Source: Woeseiaceae bacterium (GTDB taxonomy: Bacteria; Pseudomonadota; Gammaproteobacteria; Steroidobacterales; Woeseiaceae). From it: a stretch of DNA of 64,000 nucleotides. Below are positions 15,473 to 24,255 of the stretch, one piece after another (position 1 is the stretch's first letter; each line of letters opens with the position of its first letter). Made by a program: the position numbers and the translations under genes. The stretch lies in assembly GCA_028277185.1 (NCBI GenBank), contig JANQGQ010000044.1:186001-250000 (forward strand), in the 5' to 3' direction. The notes beneath the pieces are model-generated. The model had not been told where the DNA came from. It saw only the letters and a list, made by a program, of their open reading frames with translations, and searched no databases.

Positions 15473-16407
15473 TGGACCGCGCTGACAGGCTGCCGGGTGC
15501 CAGGGTTGCCGCGGCGCGCGGCGAAGACCCGATGTCCGTCCCTGCGGATTGGCCCAACCGATCGGTAAGCCGGCAAGTGCTTTCGTTCGGCACGCGCTGG
15601 CACGTGCAGCGCATGGGTGAGGGTCCGACGCTCGTCCTGATCCACGGGACGGGTTCGTCGACGCACAGCTTTCGCGACCTGTTGCCTCTGTTGTCGACGT
15701 CGTTCGACGTGCTTGCCGTGGATCTGCCGGGTCACGGCTTTTCATCCCGTCTTCCCGACGGTGCGATGACACTGTCTGCCATCGCGCGCGGTCTGTCGGG
15801 CCTGTTCGAAACGCTCGACGTGACGCCGCGGTATCTGGTCGGGCATTCCGCGGGCGCCGCCATCGCCCTGCGTTTCGCGCTCGATGCCCGCGAGGCACCC
15901 GAGGCCATCGTGGGCCTGAACGCGGCGCTCCTGCCGTTCGGCGGCATGCTGACGCGGGTCTTTTCGCCGCTGGCGCAGTTTTTTGCAAGCACGAAGCTAA
16001 TGCCGGGTTTGCTGGCACGGCGGGCGCAGGACCGGAAGGCTGTCGAACGGGTCATTCGGGGTACGGGCTCCGTCATCGACGCCGCCGGTATCGACGGCTA
16101 CCAGCGGCTGTTCCGGCGGGAAGCGCACCTGTCCGCGGTGCTGGCGATGATGGCGTCGTGGGAACTGTCCCGACTCCGCCAGGAGCTGCCCGCGCTCGAC
16201 AATCGGGTTCTGCTCATGGCCGGCGCGCGGGATCGCGCGGTCAACCCGGGAGAAGCGACGCGGGTCGCCGATCACATGCGTCGTGCCGAGGTGATCACGC
16301 TCGAAGACAGCGGTCACCTCGCGCACGAAGAACGGCCAGAGCAGGTTGCGGCGATTATCCGCCGCTTTTGTATGGAGCCGGGAGAGCCTCTTGAACGCCC
16401 GGATTGA
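15469..16407 (+). CDS. bchO: BchO-type alpha/beta hydrolase of the Mg-chelatase operon
   Basis: 312 residues with the alpha/beta-hydrolase fold: oxyanion region LIHGTGSSTHSF, nucleophile elbow GHSAGA (Ser about 127), acid in GARDRAV and a C-terminal His in DSGHLAHEE. BchO is regularly co-encoded with bchI and bchD and is required or helpful for Mg-chelatase function in purple bacteria, but its substrate is unproven. ATG 15469 overlaps the bchD stop (ATGATGG). An internal ATG at 15532 would remove a non-conserved 21-residue leader, so the exact start is uncertain. Confidence 0.88.
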   Translation: MMDRADRLPGARVAAARGEDPMSVPADWPNRSVSRQVLSFGTRWHVQRMGEGPTLVLIHGTGSSTHSFRDLLPLLSTSFDVLAVDLPGHGFSSRLPDGAMTLSAIARGLSGLFETLDVTPRYLVGHSAGAAIALRFALDAREAPEAIVGLNAALLPFGGMLTRVFSPLAQFFASTKLMPGLLARRAQDRKAVERVIRGTGSVIDAAGIDGYQRLFRREAHLSAVLAMMASWELSRLRQELPALDNRVLLMAGARDRAVNPGEATRVADHMRRAEVITLEDSGHLAHEERPEQVAAIIRRFCMEPGEPLERPD

Positions 16408-16478
16408 CGCGGTCGCCGCCCGGGACGATAGTGAGCGTGACGGCCAGACACGGAAAGCAGAGTCGGAGACGAACGAGC

Positions 16479-17423
16479 ATGCACGGTAAGGATCTCAAAT
16501 CGGTACTTCGCTACGGCGCCGATCTCAACGATTGCAGGGAGCTGCTGCGCCACGGATCGCATTCCTTTCACGCGGCGTCGCTGCTGTTGCCCGAGGACTG
16601 TAAGCCCGCGATTACCTCACTGTACGCGTTTTGCCGGGTTGCCGACGACGCCGTGGACGATGCCGAGGACCCTGCCGCCGGGCTCGACGCGCTCAAGCGG
16701 CGTCTCGACGGAATCTATCGCGGGGAGCCCGAGGAGAACGCCGTTGACCGTGCGTTTTCCGACACGGTCCTGCGCTACGACGTGCCGAAGACCCTGCCGC
16801 TGGCGCTGCTCGAAGGCTTCGAGTGGGATGTCGTCGGCAGGCGCTATGAAACGCTGTCGGACACCTATGCTTACTCGGCCCGCGTTGCGGGTACGGTCGG
16901 CGCGATGATGGCGATACTGCTCGGCGTCAGGAATCCGGGCGTGCTGAGTCGGGCGTGCGATCTTGGCGTCGCGATGCAGCTCACGAACATCGCCCGCGAC
17001 GTCGGGGAAGACGCCCGCAACGGGCGGCTCTACCTGCCCGTGGAGACGCTTGCGGCGAACGGCGTCGACGCAGAGGCCTGGCTCGAAAAACCGGAGAACA
17101 ACGCCGGTATTCGCGCGGCGGTCACCGAACTGCTTGCCGTCGCCGACGGCCTGTACGAGCGCTCCGAGTGGGGCATAGCGCAGCTGCCCGCGCGGGTCCG
17201 CCCCGGCATATTCGCGGCCCGGTCCATCTACGCCGAGATCGGCCGGGAAATCGGGCGCCGCGGCTACGACTCGGTCACCCAGCGCGCCGTCGTGAACCGG
17301 CGGCGTAAGATCCGGCTGCTTTTGCGGGCAGTGCGTCAGACGCTGGCCGAACGCGAGGAGGGCTATGCGCCACCGCTCAGCGAGACGCGGTTCCTGATCG
17401 ACGCCTGCCGCGCTGTGCGCTGA
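16479..17423 (+). CDS. crtB: 15-cis-phytoene synthase
   Basis: 314 residues. It condenses two geranylgeranyl diphosphates to phytoene, the first committed carotenoid step. The two Mg-diphosphate binding motifs are visible: DDAVDDAED (about residue 52) and NIARDVGEDARNGRLYLP (about residue 170). The frame is open 75 nt further upstream to a TTG, but that part has no family similarity and GGAG precedes ATG 16479. The gene follows bchO on the same strand after about 70 nt, so it is probably the distal end of the same operon. Confidence 0.94.
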   Translation: MHGKDLKSVLRYGADLNDCRELLRHGSHSFHAASLLLPEDCKPAITSLYAFCRVADDAVDDAEDPAAGLDALKRRLDGIYRGEPEENAVDRAFSDTVLRYDVPKTLPLALLEGFEWDVVGRRYETLSDTYAYSARVAGTVGAMMAILLGVRNPGVLSRACDLGVAMQLTNIARDVGEDARNGRLYLPVETLAANGVDAEAWLEKPENNAGIRAAVTELLAVADGLYERSEWGIAQLPARVRPGIFAARSIYAEIGREIGRRGYDSVTQRAVVNRRRKIRLLLRAVRQTLAEREEGYAPPLSETRFLIDACRAVR

Positions 17424-17462
17424 CGCGGGTCTCCGGGTTGCCACCGACGCGGCCGGGTTGCG

Positions 17463-17621
17463 ATGGATGCAGGAATCCTGAAGGCGATCGCCCTGTTCGT
17501 GCCGATCGTGGCGTTCATCGTTTGGCAGATCGTGCGGCTCTCGCGCGATCCGGAGCTTCGCTCCGGCGGTAGAGAAGACGACTCCGACTCAACGAAACCG
17601 CGGCATACGAAACGGCAATAA
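17463..17621 (+). CDS. Small single-pass membrane protein, unknown function
   Basis: A 52-codon ORF beginning with ATG 39 nt after crtB. Residues 5-24 form a strongly hydrophobic helix (LKAIALFVPIVAFIVWQIV), followed by a charged tail ending KPRHTKRQ. The positive-inside rule suggests a cytoplasmic tail. The last 33 nt overlap the 3' end of crtC on the opposite strand. There is no strong ribosome-binding site. Codon positions look like those of neighbouring genes, but at this size chance cannot be excluded. I do not recognise a family. A role in photosystem or carotenoid membrane organisation would be inference from position only. Confidence 0.5.
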   Translation: MDAGILKAIALFVPIVAFIVWQIVRLSRDPELRSGGREDDSDSTKPRHTKRQ

Positions 17622-18515
17622 GGTCCGGACCCAAGCTTTGCGGAAACGCCGCATGTCCAGGCTTTCGTGCACCATCACGTTGCCGCCACCATGCTCCTCC
17701 GTTCGGAGCAACGATCGTGTGTAGAACGGCGTATCCTCGAGGGACCTCGCGACGACGAGTGGTGTGTCGCTGCGGGCCGTGCGCTCGACCCGCCAAAATC
17801 CCCGCGGCAGTTCGCAGGGGGGCGGTACGCGCGCGGGCGTAACGGCGCCCGTGCCGTCGAAACGGAGCCCCAGAGAGCGCGTCGAGCCGTCGAGCTGGTT
17901 TGCCACGTAACAGACCGTCGTCGCGTTCCCCGCGGTTGCCCGGCTCCAGTCCCAGGTCGTGAAGTCGAGTTCGAGCATGCGCTCGCCATAGTTGGTATCC
18001 GCGTAGGCGTGGCCTTCCCAGGTTACGTCCGGCTCGTCGAAGTCCACCGCAATGCTTGCTACCGGCGCCAGCGGTTGCCACCGGTGCCGGCCCTGTCCGT
18101 CGAGGTCGAAGCCGTCGGCATTGAGTGCCGTCGGCGTCAGCGTGACACGTCCCTCGAGAGGTCTGAAGAAGGGCGCGGTGCGCGCATGGACCTCGGCAGT
18201 GAGGCGAGTCCCGTCCCAGTCGAGCATGCTCCGGCCGACCGCGAAGGACCGGGCGGAGCGCTTAAGCGCCCGAGCCGAGCGTTCCGTCATGGCCCAGCGG
18301 TCGCCTCCGGGCCGGTAGAGGCAGACGTTGATCGCGCAATGGTCTTCCGGATCGACGGGCCCCCGCTGCCGGGCCCGGAAGTAATAGGGCGAAAACACCG
18401 AGCCCACGAACGCGATGATGACGAGCCCAAAGCGGCCGTCAGTGCTGACGCCGTCCAGATACCACCAGCGGTAGCCGGACTGGGGTACGGCGGCATCGAA
18501 GGCGAACTCGGACAA
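17589..18515 (-). CDS. crtC: Carotenoid 1,2-hydratase
   Basis: 308 residues. CrtC adds water across the terminal 1,2 double bond of neurosporene, lycopene or their derivatives, preparing the hydroxyl group that CrtF methylates. The N-terminal YRWWYLDGVSTDGRFGLVII and the central YADTNYGERMLE are diagnostic for the family. It is transcribed divergently from crtE; the 119-nt space between them contains a TGT-N12-ACA palindrome. It converges on the small ORF downstream of crtB and overlaps it by 33 nt. Confidence 0.92.
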   Translation of the reverse strand: MSEFAFDAAVPQSGYRWWYLDGVSTDGRFGLVIIAFVGSVFSPYYFRARQRGPVDPEDHCAINVCLYRPGGDRWAMTERSARALKRSARSFAVGRSMLDWDGTRLTAEVHARTAPFFRPLEGRVTLTPTALNADGFDLDGQGRHRWQPLAPVASIAVDFDEPDVTWEGHAYADTNYGERMLELDFTTWDWSRATAGNATTVCYVANQLDGSTRSLGLRFDGTGAVTPARVPPPCELPRGFWRVERTARSDTPLVVARSLEDTPFYTRSLLRTEEHGGGNVMVHESLDMRRFRKAWVRTLLPFRMPRFR

Positions 18516-18563
18516 AGGCGGCGCTCGGAGACCCGGGGGGGCAGTTGACGTGACTGTACCGAC

Positions 18564-18581
18564 TGTCTACCCTGTTTGACA
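18564..18581. promoter_or_regulatory. PpsR/CrtJ-type operator between crtC and crtE
   Basis: TGT-CTACCCTGTTTG-ACA fits the TGT-N12-ACA consensus bound by the redox-sensing repressor PpsR (CrtJ) in purple bacteria. It lies in the divergent crtC-crtE promoter region, 54 nt upstream of crtE. Around it the half-site-like strings TTTGACA and TTGACA are repeated three times (18575-18606); these could also act as -35 elements. Binding is inferred from the consensus only, and no ppsR gene is in the window. Confidence 0.65.
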
Positions 18582-18634
18582 GTCCTGTTTGACAAACAAA
18601 CTTGACAATTTTTGGTAACGCTCAGGTGGCGGTC

Positions 18635-19507
18635 ATGGACGCAAACGCCAGAATCGAAGCCGCGCTCGAGGCTGCAATGGGGCTTGCGACGGGCCCGGGG
18701 AGCCCTCAGGGGCTGGCCGATGCGATGCGCTACGCGGTGTTCCCCGGCGGTCACCGCATCCGCCCGAGGCTGTGCCTCGCGGTGGCGTCCGCGCATGGCA
18801 CGCCGAACGCTCAACTCGTCGACACGGCGCTGGCAAGCCTCGAACTATTGCATTGCGCGTCGCTCGTTCACGACGACATGCCCTGTTTCGACGACGCCCC
18901 CATGCGCCGGGGCAAACCCTCCGTTCACGCCGCTTTCGGTGAACCACTGGCGCTCATGTGCGGCGATGCGTTGATCGTGCTGGCGTTTCAGGTTCTCGCG
19001 AGATCGGCCGCGGTCGCCCCGGTCCGTTCGGCGCAGCTGCTGGCCATCGTGAGCGACGCGGTCGGCGCACCGAACGGCATCGTTGCGGGGCAGGCCTGGG
19101 AATGCGAGCCGTCCGTGCCGCTCGAGGACTACCAGCGCGCCAAGACCGGCGTACTGTTCCGGGCGGCAAGCCTCGCCGGCGCCGCGGCCGCGGGAGCGCA
19201 TAACGAAGCCTGGGGCGTGCTCGGCGAAGTCATCGGCTCCGCGTACCAGATCGCCGACGACCTCATGGACTGCGTCGGCGATCCCGAGCTGATCGGCAAA
19301 CCGGTCGGCCAGGACGACCGGCTCGATCGTCCGAGCGCCGTGCGCGAACTCGGCATAAAGGGCGCCAGCCGTCGCCTCCGCGAGAACATCGACGCAGCCG
19401 TTGCGGCCGTGCCCGACTGTCCGGGCAAAGCGGGCTTGCGGCGCATGATCGGGAAGGAAGCCGAGCGCCTGCTCAGCAGTGCATTGAGCGCGCGGCGCGC
19501 CGCGTGA
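18635..19507 (+). CDS. crtE: Geranylgeranyl diphosphate synthase
   Basis: 290 residues, trans-isoprenyl diphosphate synthase family. It makes the C20 precursor used by CrtB and, after reduction, for the bacteriochlorophyll tail. The first Asp-rich motif DDMPCFDDAPMRRG (about residue 84) and the second, IADDLMDCVGD (about residue 207), are intact. ATG 18635 has AGGTGG 6 nt upstream. An alternative TTG 33 nt earlier would place the start next to the PpsR-type site and is unlikely. The next gene on the strand is crtF. Confidence 0.92.
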   Translation: MDANARIEAALEAAMGLATGPGSPQGLADAMRYAVFPGGHRIRPRLCLAVASAHGTPNAQLVDTALASLELLHCASLVHDDMPCFDDAPMRRGKPSVHAAFGEPLALMCGDALIVLAFQVLARSAAVAPVRSAQLLAIVSDAVGAPNGIVAGQAWECEPSVPLEDYQRAKTGVLFRAASLAGAAAAGAHNEAWGVLGEVIGSAYQIADDLMDCVGDPELIGKPVGQDDRLDRPSAVRELGIKGASRRLRENIDAAVAAVPDCPGKAGLRRMIGKEAERLLSSALSARRAA

Positions 19508-19534
19508 GCGCCGCCGGCGGGGCTTAAGCCGCCC

Positions 19535-20641
19535 ATGGTCGATCTCGCCGTCAAAGACTTGAGAAACCGCCTCGTCGGTAACGCGCGGTTTCGCGACAGC
19601 GCGCAAAAAATTCCTCTGATTCAGCTACTTGCCAGCCACCAGGCGAATGAGCTGTTCCAGCTGTGCAGCGGCTTCATCCACAGCCAGGTGCTCCTCGCCT
19701 GCGTGCGTCTCGAGCTGTTCGGTCGCCTCGCGGACGGTCCGGTCGACAGCGGCAGCCTGCAGGCGGAGCTCGATCTCGACCAGGAGGCAGGCGAGCGCCT
19801 GTTCGCCGCGGCGGCCGCGCTCGAACTGCTCGAGTGGCGCCCGTCCGGGCGCATTGCGCTGGGGCGCCTCGGCGCGGCCCTGAACGACAATCCCGGCGTG
19901 ATCGCCATGATCCGTCATCACGCTTTGCTCTACGAGGACCTGCGCCGGCCCGACGCACTGTTTGGCGGCAAGCTCGACAGGACGCGCATGGGGGAGTTAT
20001 GGGCATACGCCGGCGATCCGGGTGCTTCTGACCTGGACGCGCGCGCCGTCGGCGACTACAGCCAGCTGATGGCGGTGTCGCAGGCGATGGTCGCGGAGCA
20101 GATCCTGACCTCGTTCTCATTGCGCGGCGTCCGCACGCTGCTCGACATCGGCGGCGGTGCCGGGGCGTTCGCGCTGGCCGCGGCGCGGCGGTGGCCGCGG
20201 CTCGACGTCAGCATCGTCGACTTGCCGCAAGTTGCCGACATCGCCCGTGCCCGGGTCCTCGAGGCCGGTCTCGAGCGGCGGGTCGACGTGTTCGGCGCCG
20301 ATGCGACCGCCGACTTTCTGCCGGACGGCTTCGGCGTCGTGTCGCTGGTCCGCATTCTGCACGATCACGGTGACGAACGGTCGCTCGAGCTGCTTCGTGC
20401 CGCACATCGCGCGCTACGCCCGGGCGGGACGCTGCTGATCGCCGAACCGATGGCCGGCGACAGCCGCGCCGGGCGGCTCGTCAGCGCTTACTTCAACGTG
20501 TACCTGCTGGCGATGGGTTCGGGCAAGCCGCGGACCCCGGCAGCTCTTGCCCGGCTGGCCCGGGAGGCCGGTTTTCGCCGCGTCCGGCGCCGCCGGACCA
20601 GCGTGCCGACCATCGCGTCAATACTGCTTGCGAGTCGCTGA
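19535..20641 (+). CDS. crtF: Carotenoid (demethylspheroidene/hydroxy-carotenoid) O-methyltransferase
   Basis: 368 residues. CrtF methylates the C-1 hydroxyl introduced by CrtC, giving methoxy carotenoids such as spirilloxanthin or spheroidene. It has an N-terminal winged-helix-like dimerisation part (LFQLCSGFIHSQVLLACVRL) and a C-terminal class I SAM-binding domain with LLDIGGGAGAFALAAARR (about residue 203) and LVRILHDHGDE. It starts 27 nt after crtE and is presumably co-transcribed with it. The downstream 55 nt carry the bchC regulatory region. Confidence 0.92.
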   Translation: MVDLAVKDLRNRLVGNARFRDSAQKIPLIQLLASHQANELFQLCSGFIHSQVLLACVRLELFGRLADGPVDSGSLQAELDLDQEAGERLFAAAAALELLEWRPSGRIALGRLGAALNDNPGVIAMIRHHALLYEDLRRPDALFGGKLDRTRMGELWAYAGDPGASDLDARAVGDYSQLMAVSQAMVAEQILTSFSLRGVRTLLDIGGGAGAFALAAARRWPRLDVSIVDLPQVADIARARVLEAGLERRVDVFGADATADFLPDGFGVVSLVRILHDHGDERSLELLRAAHRALRPGGTLLIAEPMAGDSRAGRLVSAYFNVYLLAMGSGKPRTPAALARLAREAGFRRVRRRRTSVPTIASILLASR

Positions 20642-20649
20642 GGCGATAG

Positions 20650-20667
20650 TGTAAATATATATTGACA
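20650..20667. promoter_or_regulatory. PpsR/CrtJ-type operator upstream of bchC
   Basis: TGT-AAATATATATTG-ACA is a perfect TGT-N12-ACA palindrome, AT-rich inside a GC-rich background, ending 29 nt before the bchC ATG. Its last TTGACA could double as a -35 element, which would suit repression by occlusion. A second inverted repeat, GTCAG-N6-CTGAC, occupies 20677-20692 right in front of the start codon. It would control the bchCXYZ-puf transcript. Regulator identity is inferred from the consensus. Confidence 0.75.
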
Positions 20668-20696
20668 AGTTGATTAGTCAGGGTAAACTGACACTC

Positions 20697-21680
20697 ATGT
20701 CTTTACAGCCCATTTCCGTCGATCGTCACGAATCCGTAGTGGCAGAGGCCGTCGTGTTTCGCGAACCCGGTGAACTCGAGCTCACGGAGATCGACATCCC
20801 GCTCCCGGGCCCCGGCGAAGCGCTCGTCGAAGTCGAATGGACCGGGATCAGCACGGGCACCGAAAAGCTTCTCTATGACGGCCGGATGCCGGCGTTTCCG
20901 GGGATGGGGTATCCACTCGTGCCCGGCTACGAAACCGTCGGTCGCGTGAGCGCCTGCGGCGACGGCGTAAGCAGAGCTGCCGTCGGCGATCGTGTGTTCG
21001 TCACGGGCGCGCGATGCTTCGGCGAGATCCGCGGGCTCTTCGGCGGCGCGGCGTCGCGGCTGGTCGTCGAGGAAAGCAAGCTTCTGCCGGTCTCCGCCGC
21101 GCTCAACGAAGACGCGATTCTGCTGTCGCTGGCCGCCACGGCGCATCACTGCGTCCACGACGGCAAGGATCTCGCGCTACCCGACCTGATCATCGGCCAT
21201 GGAGTGCTGGGCCGGCTGATCGCACGGCTTGCGGTAGCGCTGGGCGACCGCGCGCCGGTCGTATGGGAAACGAATGCACGCCGGGCCGCGGGCGACTACG
21301 ACTATTCGGTCGTCGCCCCGGATACGGATACGAAACACGACTATCGCCGGATTCTCGATGCAAGCGGGGATTCCGGGATTCTCGACACGCTCGTCGCGCG
21401 CCTCGCGCACGGCGGCGAAATCGTCCTCGCCGGCTTCTATTCGAAGCCTCTGTCGCTGACGTTTCCGCCCGCCTTCATGCGCGAAGCGCGAATGCGCGTC
21501 GTGGCGGAGTTCACTGCCGACGATCTCTCGAGCGTCAAAGCCCTGATCGAGAGCGGGGCGCTCGATCTCGGCGGACTGATAAGTCATCGCCTGCCGGCCT
21601 CCGCGGCCGCCAGGGCCTATCCGCTTGCGTTCACCGATCCCGACTGCCTGAAGATGGTACTTGACTGGAGGAATGCCTGA
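20697..21680 (+). CDS. bchC: 3-hydroxyethyl bacteriochlorophyllide a dehydrogenase
   Basis: 327 residues, zinc-type alcohol dehydrogenase fold without the full zinc-ligand set, as usual for BchC. It oxidises the C-3 hydroxyethyl side chain to the acetyl group of bacteriochlorophyll a. Family segments include WTGISTGTEKLLYDGRMP and PLVPGYETVGRV in the N-terminal part. ATG 20697 gives the usual N-terminus; a TTG 27 nt upstream lies inside the regulatory palindromes and was rejected. It is the first gene of the bchCXYZ-pufQBALMC run. Confidence 0.94.
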   Translation: MSLQPISVDRHESVVAEAVVFREPGELELTEIDIPLPGPGEALVEVEWTGISTGTEKLLYDGRMPAFPGMGYPLVPGYETVGRVSACGDGVSRAAVGDRVFVTGARCFGEIRGLFGGAASRLVVEESKLLPVSAALNEDAILLSLAATAHHCVHDGKDLALPDLIIGHGVLGRLIARLAVALGDRAPVVWETNARRAAGDYDYSVVAPDTDTKHDYRRILDASGDSGILDTLVARLAHGGEIVLAGFYSKPLSLTFPPAFMREARMRVVAEFTADDLSSVKALIESGALDLGGLISHRLPASAAARAYPLAFTDPDCLKMVLDWRNA

Positions 21681-21681
21681 G

Positions 21682-22704
21682 ATGCTCGACCGAGCAAAGC
21701 CACAAGAACACCGCGTCGACGCACAGATACAGCAGCGCGACCGCCTGCGTGAAGAAGCGGCGATCGAACCCGATCCCGTACCGAGCGGCGAGCCTGCGAA
21801 GGAAACGCAGGTCATCGCCATTTACGGCAAAGGCGGCATCGGCAAGAGTTTCACGCTGTCGAACCTGTCGTACATGATGGCGCAGCAGGGCAAGAAAGTG
21901 TTGCTGATCGGCTGCGACCCCAAGAGCGATACGACCTCGCTGCTGTTCGGCGGCCGCAGCTGCCCAACGATCATCGAGACTTCGTCGAAGAAGAAGGCAT
22001 CCGGCGAGGAAGTCGAAATCGGCGACGTCTGCTTCAAACGTGACGGCGTGTTCGCGATGGAACTCGGCGGCCCGGAGGTGGGCCGGGGCTGCGGAGGTCG
22101 CGGCATCATTCACGGCTTCGAACTGCTGGAGAAGCTCGGCTTCCACGACTGGGACTTCGACTATGTGCTGCTCGATTTTCTCGGCGACGTGGTCTGCGGC
22201 GGTTTCGGTCTGCCGATCGCCCGCGACATGTGCCAGAAAGTCATCGTCGTCGGCTCCAACGATCTGCAGTCGCTGTACGTCGCGAACAACGTGTGCTCCG
22301 CCGTGCAGTACTTCCGCAAGCTCGGCGGCAACGTCGGCGTCGCGGGCATGGTTATCAACAAAGACGACGGCACCGGGGAAGCGCAGCGCTTCGCCGAGAG
22401 TGTCGGCATTCCCGTGCTGTCCGCCATACCGGCCGACGACGATATCCGGCGCAAGAGCGCGAACTACGAAATCGTCGGCATTCCGGGCGGGCAGTGGGCG
22501 CCGCTGTTCGAGCAGCTGGGGACGGGCGTCGCGGAGGCGCCGCCGCTGCTGCCGACGCCGCTGGATCAGGAAGGCCTGCTCGCCCTGTTCGATAGCGAAG
22601 ACGACGGTTCGGGAGCGGCGCTGATTCCGGCAACCGCTGCCGACATGGCCGGCAAGGCGTATGTCGAAAAACCCTCGCTGGAGGTTGTTTACGACGACGC
22701 ATAG
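21682..22704 (+). CDS. bchX: Chlorophyllide a reductase iron protein X
   Basis: About 340 residues. BchX is the nitrogenase-iron-protein-like ATPase that reduces the BchYZ component of chlorophyllide reductase, which converts the chlorin ring to a bacteriochlorin. The P-loop reads GKGGIGKSF and is followed by LIGCDPKSDTTSLLFGG; cluster Cys occur in GPEVGRGCGGRG and DVVCGGFG. ATG 21682 was chosen because GGAGG lies 10 nt upstream. ATG 21673, overlapping the bchC stop, has that sequence only 1-2 nt away. Confidence 0.95.
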   Translation: MLDRAKPQEHRVDAQIQQRDRLREEAAIEPDPVPSGEPAKETQVIAIYGKGGIGKSFTLSNLSYMMAQQGKKVLLIGCDPKSDTTSLLFGGRSCPTIIETSSKKKASGEEVEIGDVCFKRDGVFAMELGGPEVGRGCGGRGIIHGFELLEKLGFHDWDFDYVLLDFLGDVVCGGFGLPIARDMCQKVIVVGSNDLQSLYVANNVCSAVQYFRKLGGNVGVAGMVINKDDGTGEAQRFAESVGIPVLSAIPADDDIRRKSANYEIVGIPGGQWAPLFEQLGTGVAEAPPLLPTPLDQEGLLALFDSEDDGSGAALIPATAADMAGKAYVEKPSLEVVYDDA

Positions 22705-22770
22705 AGAGGGGGCCTGCGCCTGGGGAGGCGTCGCCCAAAACGACAACGACCGACGACGATAACGACAAAG

Positions 22771-24255
22771 ATGGCAACAGGGGACAAGAACACCATGGAG
22801 AGCGACGCGCTCTCGGCGGCGCCGCCGGGCGAGACGGCCGGCGTTTGCAACTCGCGCGATGAGCTGAAGAAAGCCGCGATCGAGGCCGGCAAAGGCGAGG
22901 TGCTCGAACGCTACGCGAAGGACTATCCGCAAGGCCCGCACGATCAGCCGCAGAGCATGTGTCCGGCCTTCGGCTCGCTGCGCGTGGGCTTGAGGATGCG
23001 GCGCACGGCGACGATTTTGTCGGGCTCGGCCTGCTGCGTGTACGGCCTCACGTTCACATCGCACTTCTACGGCGCGCGCCGTTCGGTCGGCTACGTGCCG
23101 TTCAACTCGGAAACGCTGGTCACCGGCAAACTCTACGAGGACATCCGGGACGCCGTTCACGAGATGGCCGATCCTGAGAAGTACGATGCGATCGTCGTTA
23201 CCAATCTGTGTGTGCCGACCGCATCGGGCGTGCCGCTCAAGATGCTGCCCAAAGTCATCGACGGCGTCCGCATCATCGGTATCGACGTTCCGGGTTTCGG
23301 CGTGCCGACACACGCCGAGGCCAAGGACATCCTCGCCGGCGCGATGCTCGAGTATGCGCGGACGGAGGCCGAGGCCGGCCCGGTTCGCGCGCCGCGAGAT
23401 CGCAAGGACCTGCCGACCGTGGCGCTGCTCGGGGAGATGTTCCCGGCTGATCCGGTCAGTATCGGTCAGCTCCTCGAACCGCTTGGCCTTGCCGCGGGAC
23501 CGGTGGTGCCCACGCGCGAATGGCGGGAGCTTTACGCCGCACTGAACAGCCCGGTGGCTGCCGCGATCCATCCGTTCTACACGGCTTCGATTCGGCAGTT
23601 CGAGCGTGCCGGGCGCACGATCGTCGGTTCCGCGCCGGTTGGCCATGACGGCACCGCGGCGTGGCTCGACGCCATCGGCGAAGCCGCAAACGTGAGCAAG
23701 CCCATCGTCGACAAGGCGAAGAACAAAGTGCTGCCGATCATCGCGGGCGCCGTGGCGGGCTCGCCGATCAAGGGCCGCATCACGCTGTCCGGCTACGAGG
23801 GCTCGGAGCTGCTCGTCGCCAGGATGCTCGTGGAGAGCGGCGCGGATGTCCGCTACGTCGGGACCGCGTGTCCGCGGACGCCGTGGTCCGACCCGGATCG
23901 CGAGTGGTTGGAGGAGAAAGGCGTTGCCGTGAACTACCGCGCGTCGCTCGAGGAAGATCTCGCCGCGATGGCGGAGTATGAGCCGGACCTCGCGATCGGC
24001 ACGACGCCGGTCGTGCAGAAGGCCAAGGAATCCTCGACGCCGTCGCTGTACTTCACGAATCTGATTTCCGCGCGGCCGCTCATGGGTGTCCCGGGACCGG
24101 GATCGCTCGCTCAGGTGATCAACGCGGCGATGCAGCAGAAAGAACGCTTCGACGCAATGCGTGACTTTTTCGAGGGGGTCGGAACCGGCTCGAATGCCGG
24201 AGTCTGGCAGGACACCAACGCACCGCTTGCGGCAAGCTCCGGAGGCAACGGCTGA
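22771..24255 (+). CDS. bchY: Chlorophyllide a reductase subunit Y
   Basis: 494 residues. BchY with BchZ forms the catalytic component of chlorophyllide reductase and is homologous to NifD/BchN. Cys residues for the bridging 4Fe-4S cluster are visible in [11 protein letters not shown] and [11 protein letters not shown], and [11 protein letters not shown] follows. ATG 22771 gives the longest frame; ATG 22795, 24 nt later, is also possible because the first residues are not conserved. The 66-nt gap after bchX contains only a short GC-rich stretch. The stop overlaps the bchZ start (TGATG). Confidence 0.95.
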   Translation: MATGDKNTMESDALSAAPPGETAGVCNSRDELKKAAIEAGKGEVLERYAKDYPQGPHDQPQSMCPAFGSLRVGLRMRRTATILSGSACCVYGLTFTSHFYGARRSVGYVPFNSETLVTGKLYEDIRDAVHEMADPEKYDAIVVTNLCVPTASGVPLKMLPKVIDGVRIIGIDVPGFGVPTHAEAKDILAGAMLEYARTEAEAGPVRAPRDRKDLPTVALLGEMFPADPVSIGQLLEPLGLAAGPVVPTREWRELYAALNSPVAAAIHPFYTASIRQFERAGRTIVGSAPVGHDGTAAWLDAIGEAANVSKPIVDKAKNKVLPIIAGAVAGSPIKGRITLSGYEGSELLVARMLVESGADVRYVGTACPRTPWSDPDREWLEEKGVAVNYRASLEEDLAAMAEYEPDLAIGTTPVVQKAKESSTPSLYFTNLISARPLMGVPGPGSLAQVINAAMQQKERFDAMRDFFEGVGTGSNAGVWQDTNAPLAASSGGNG

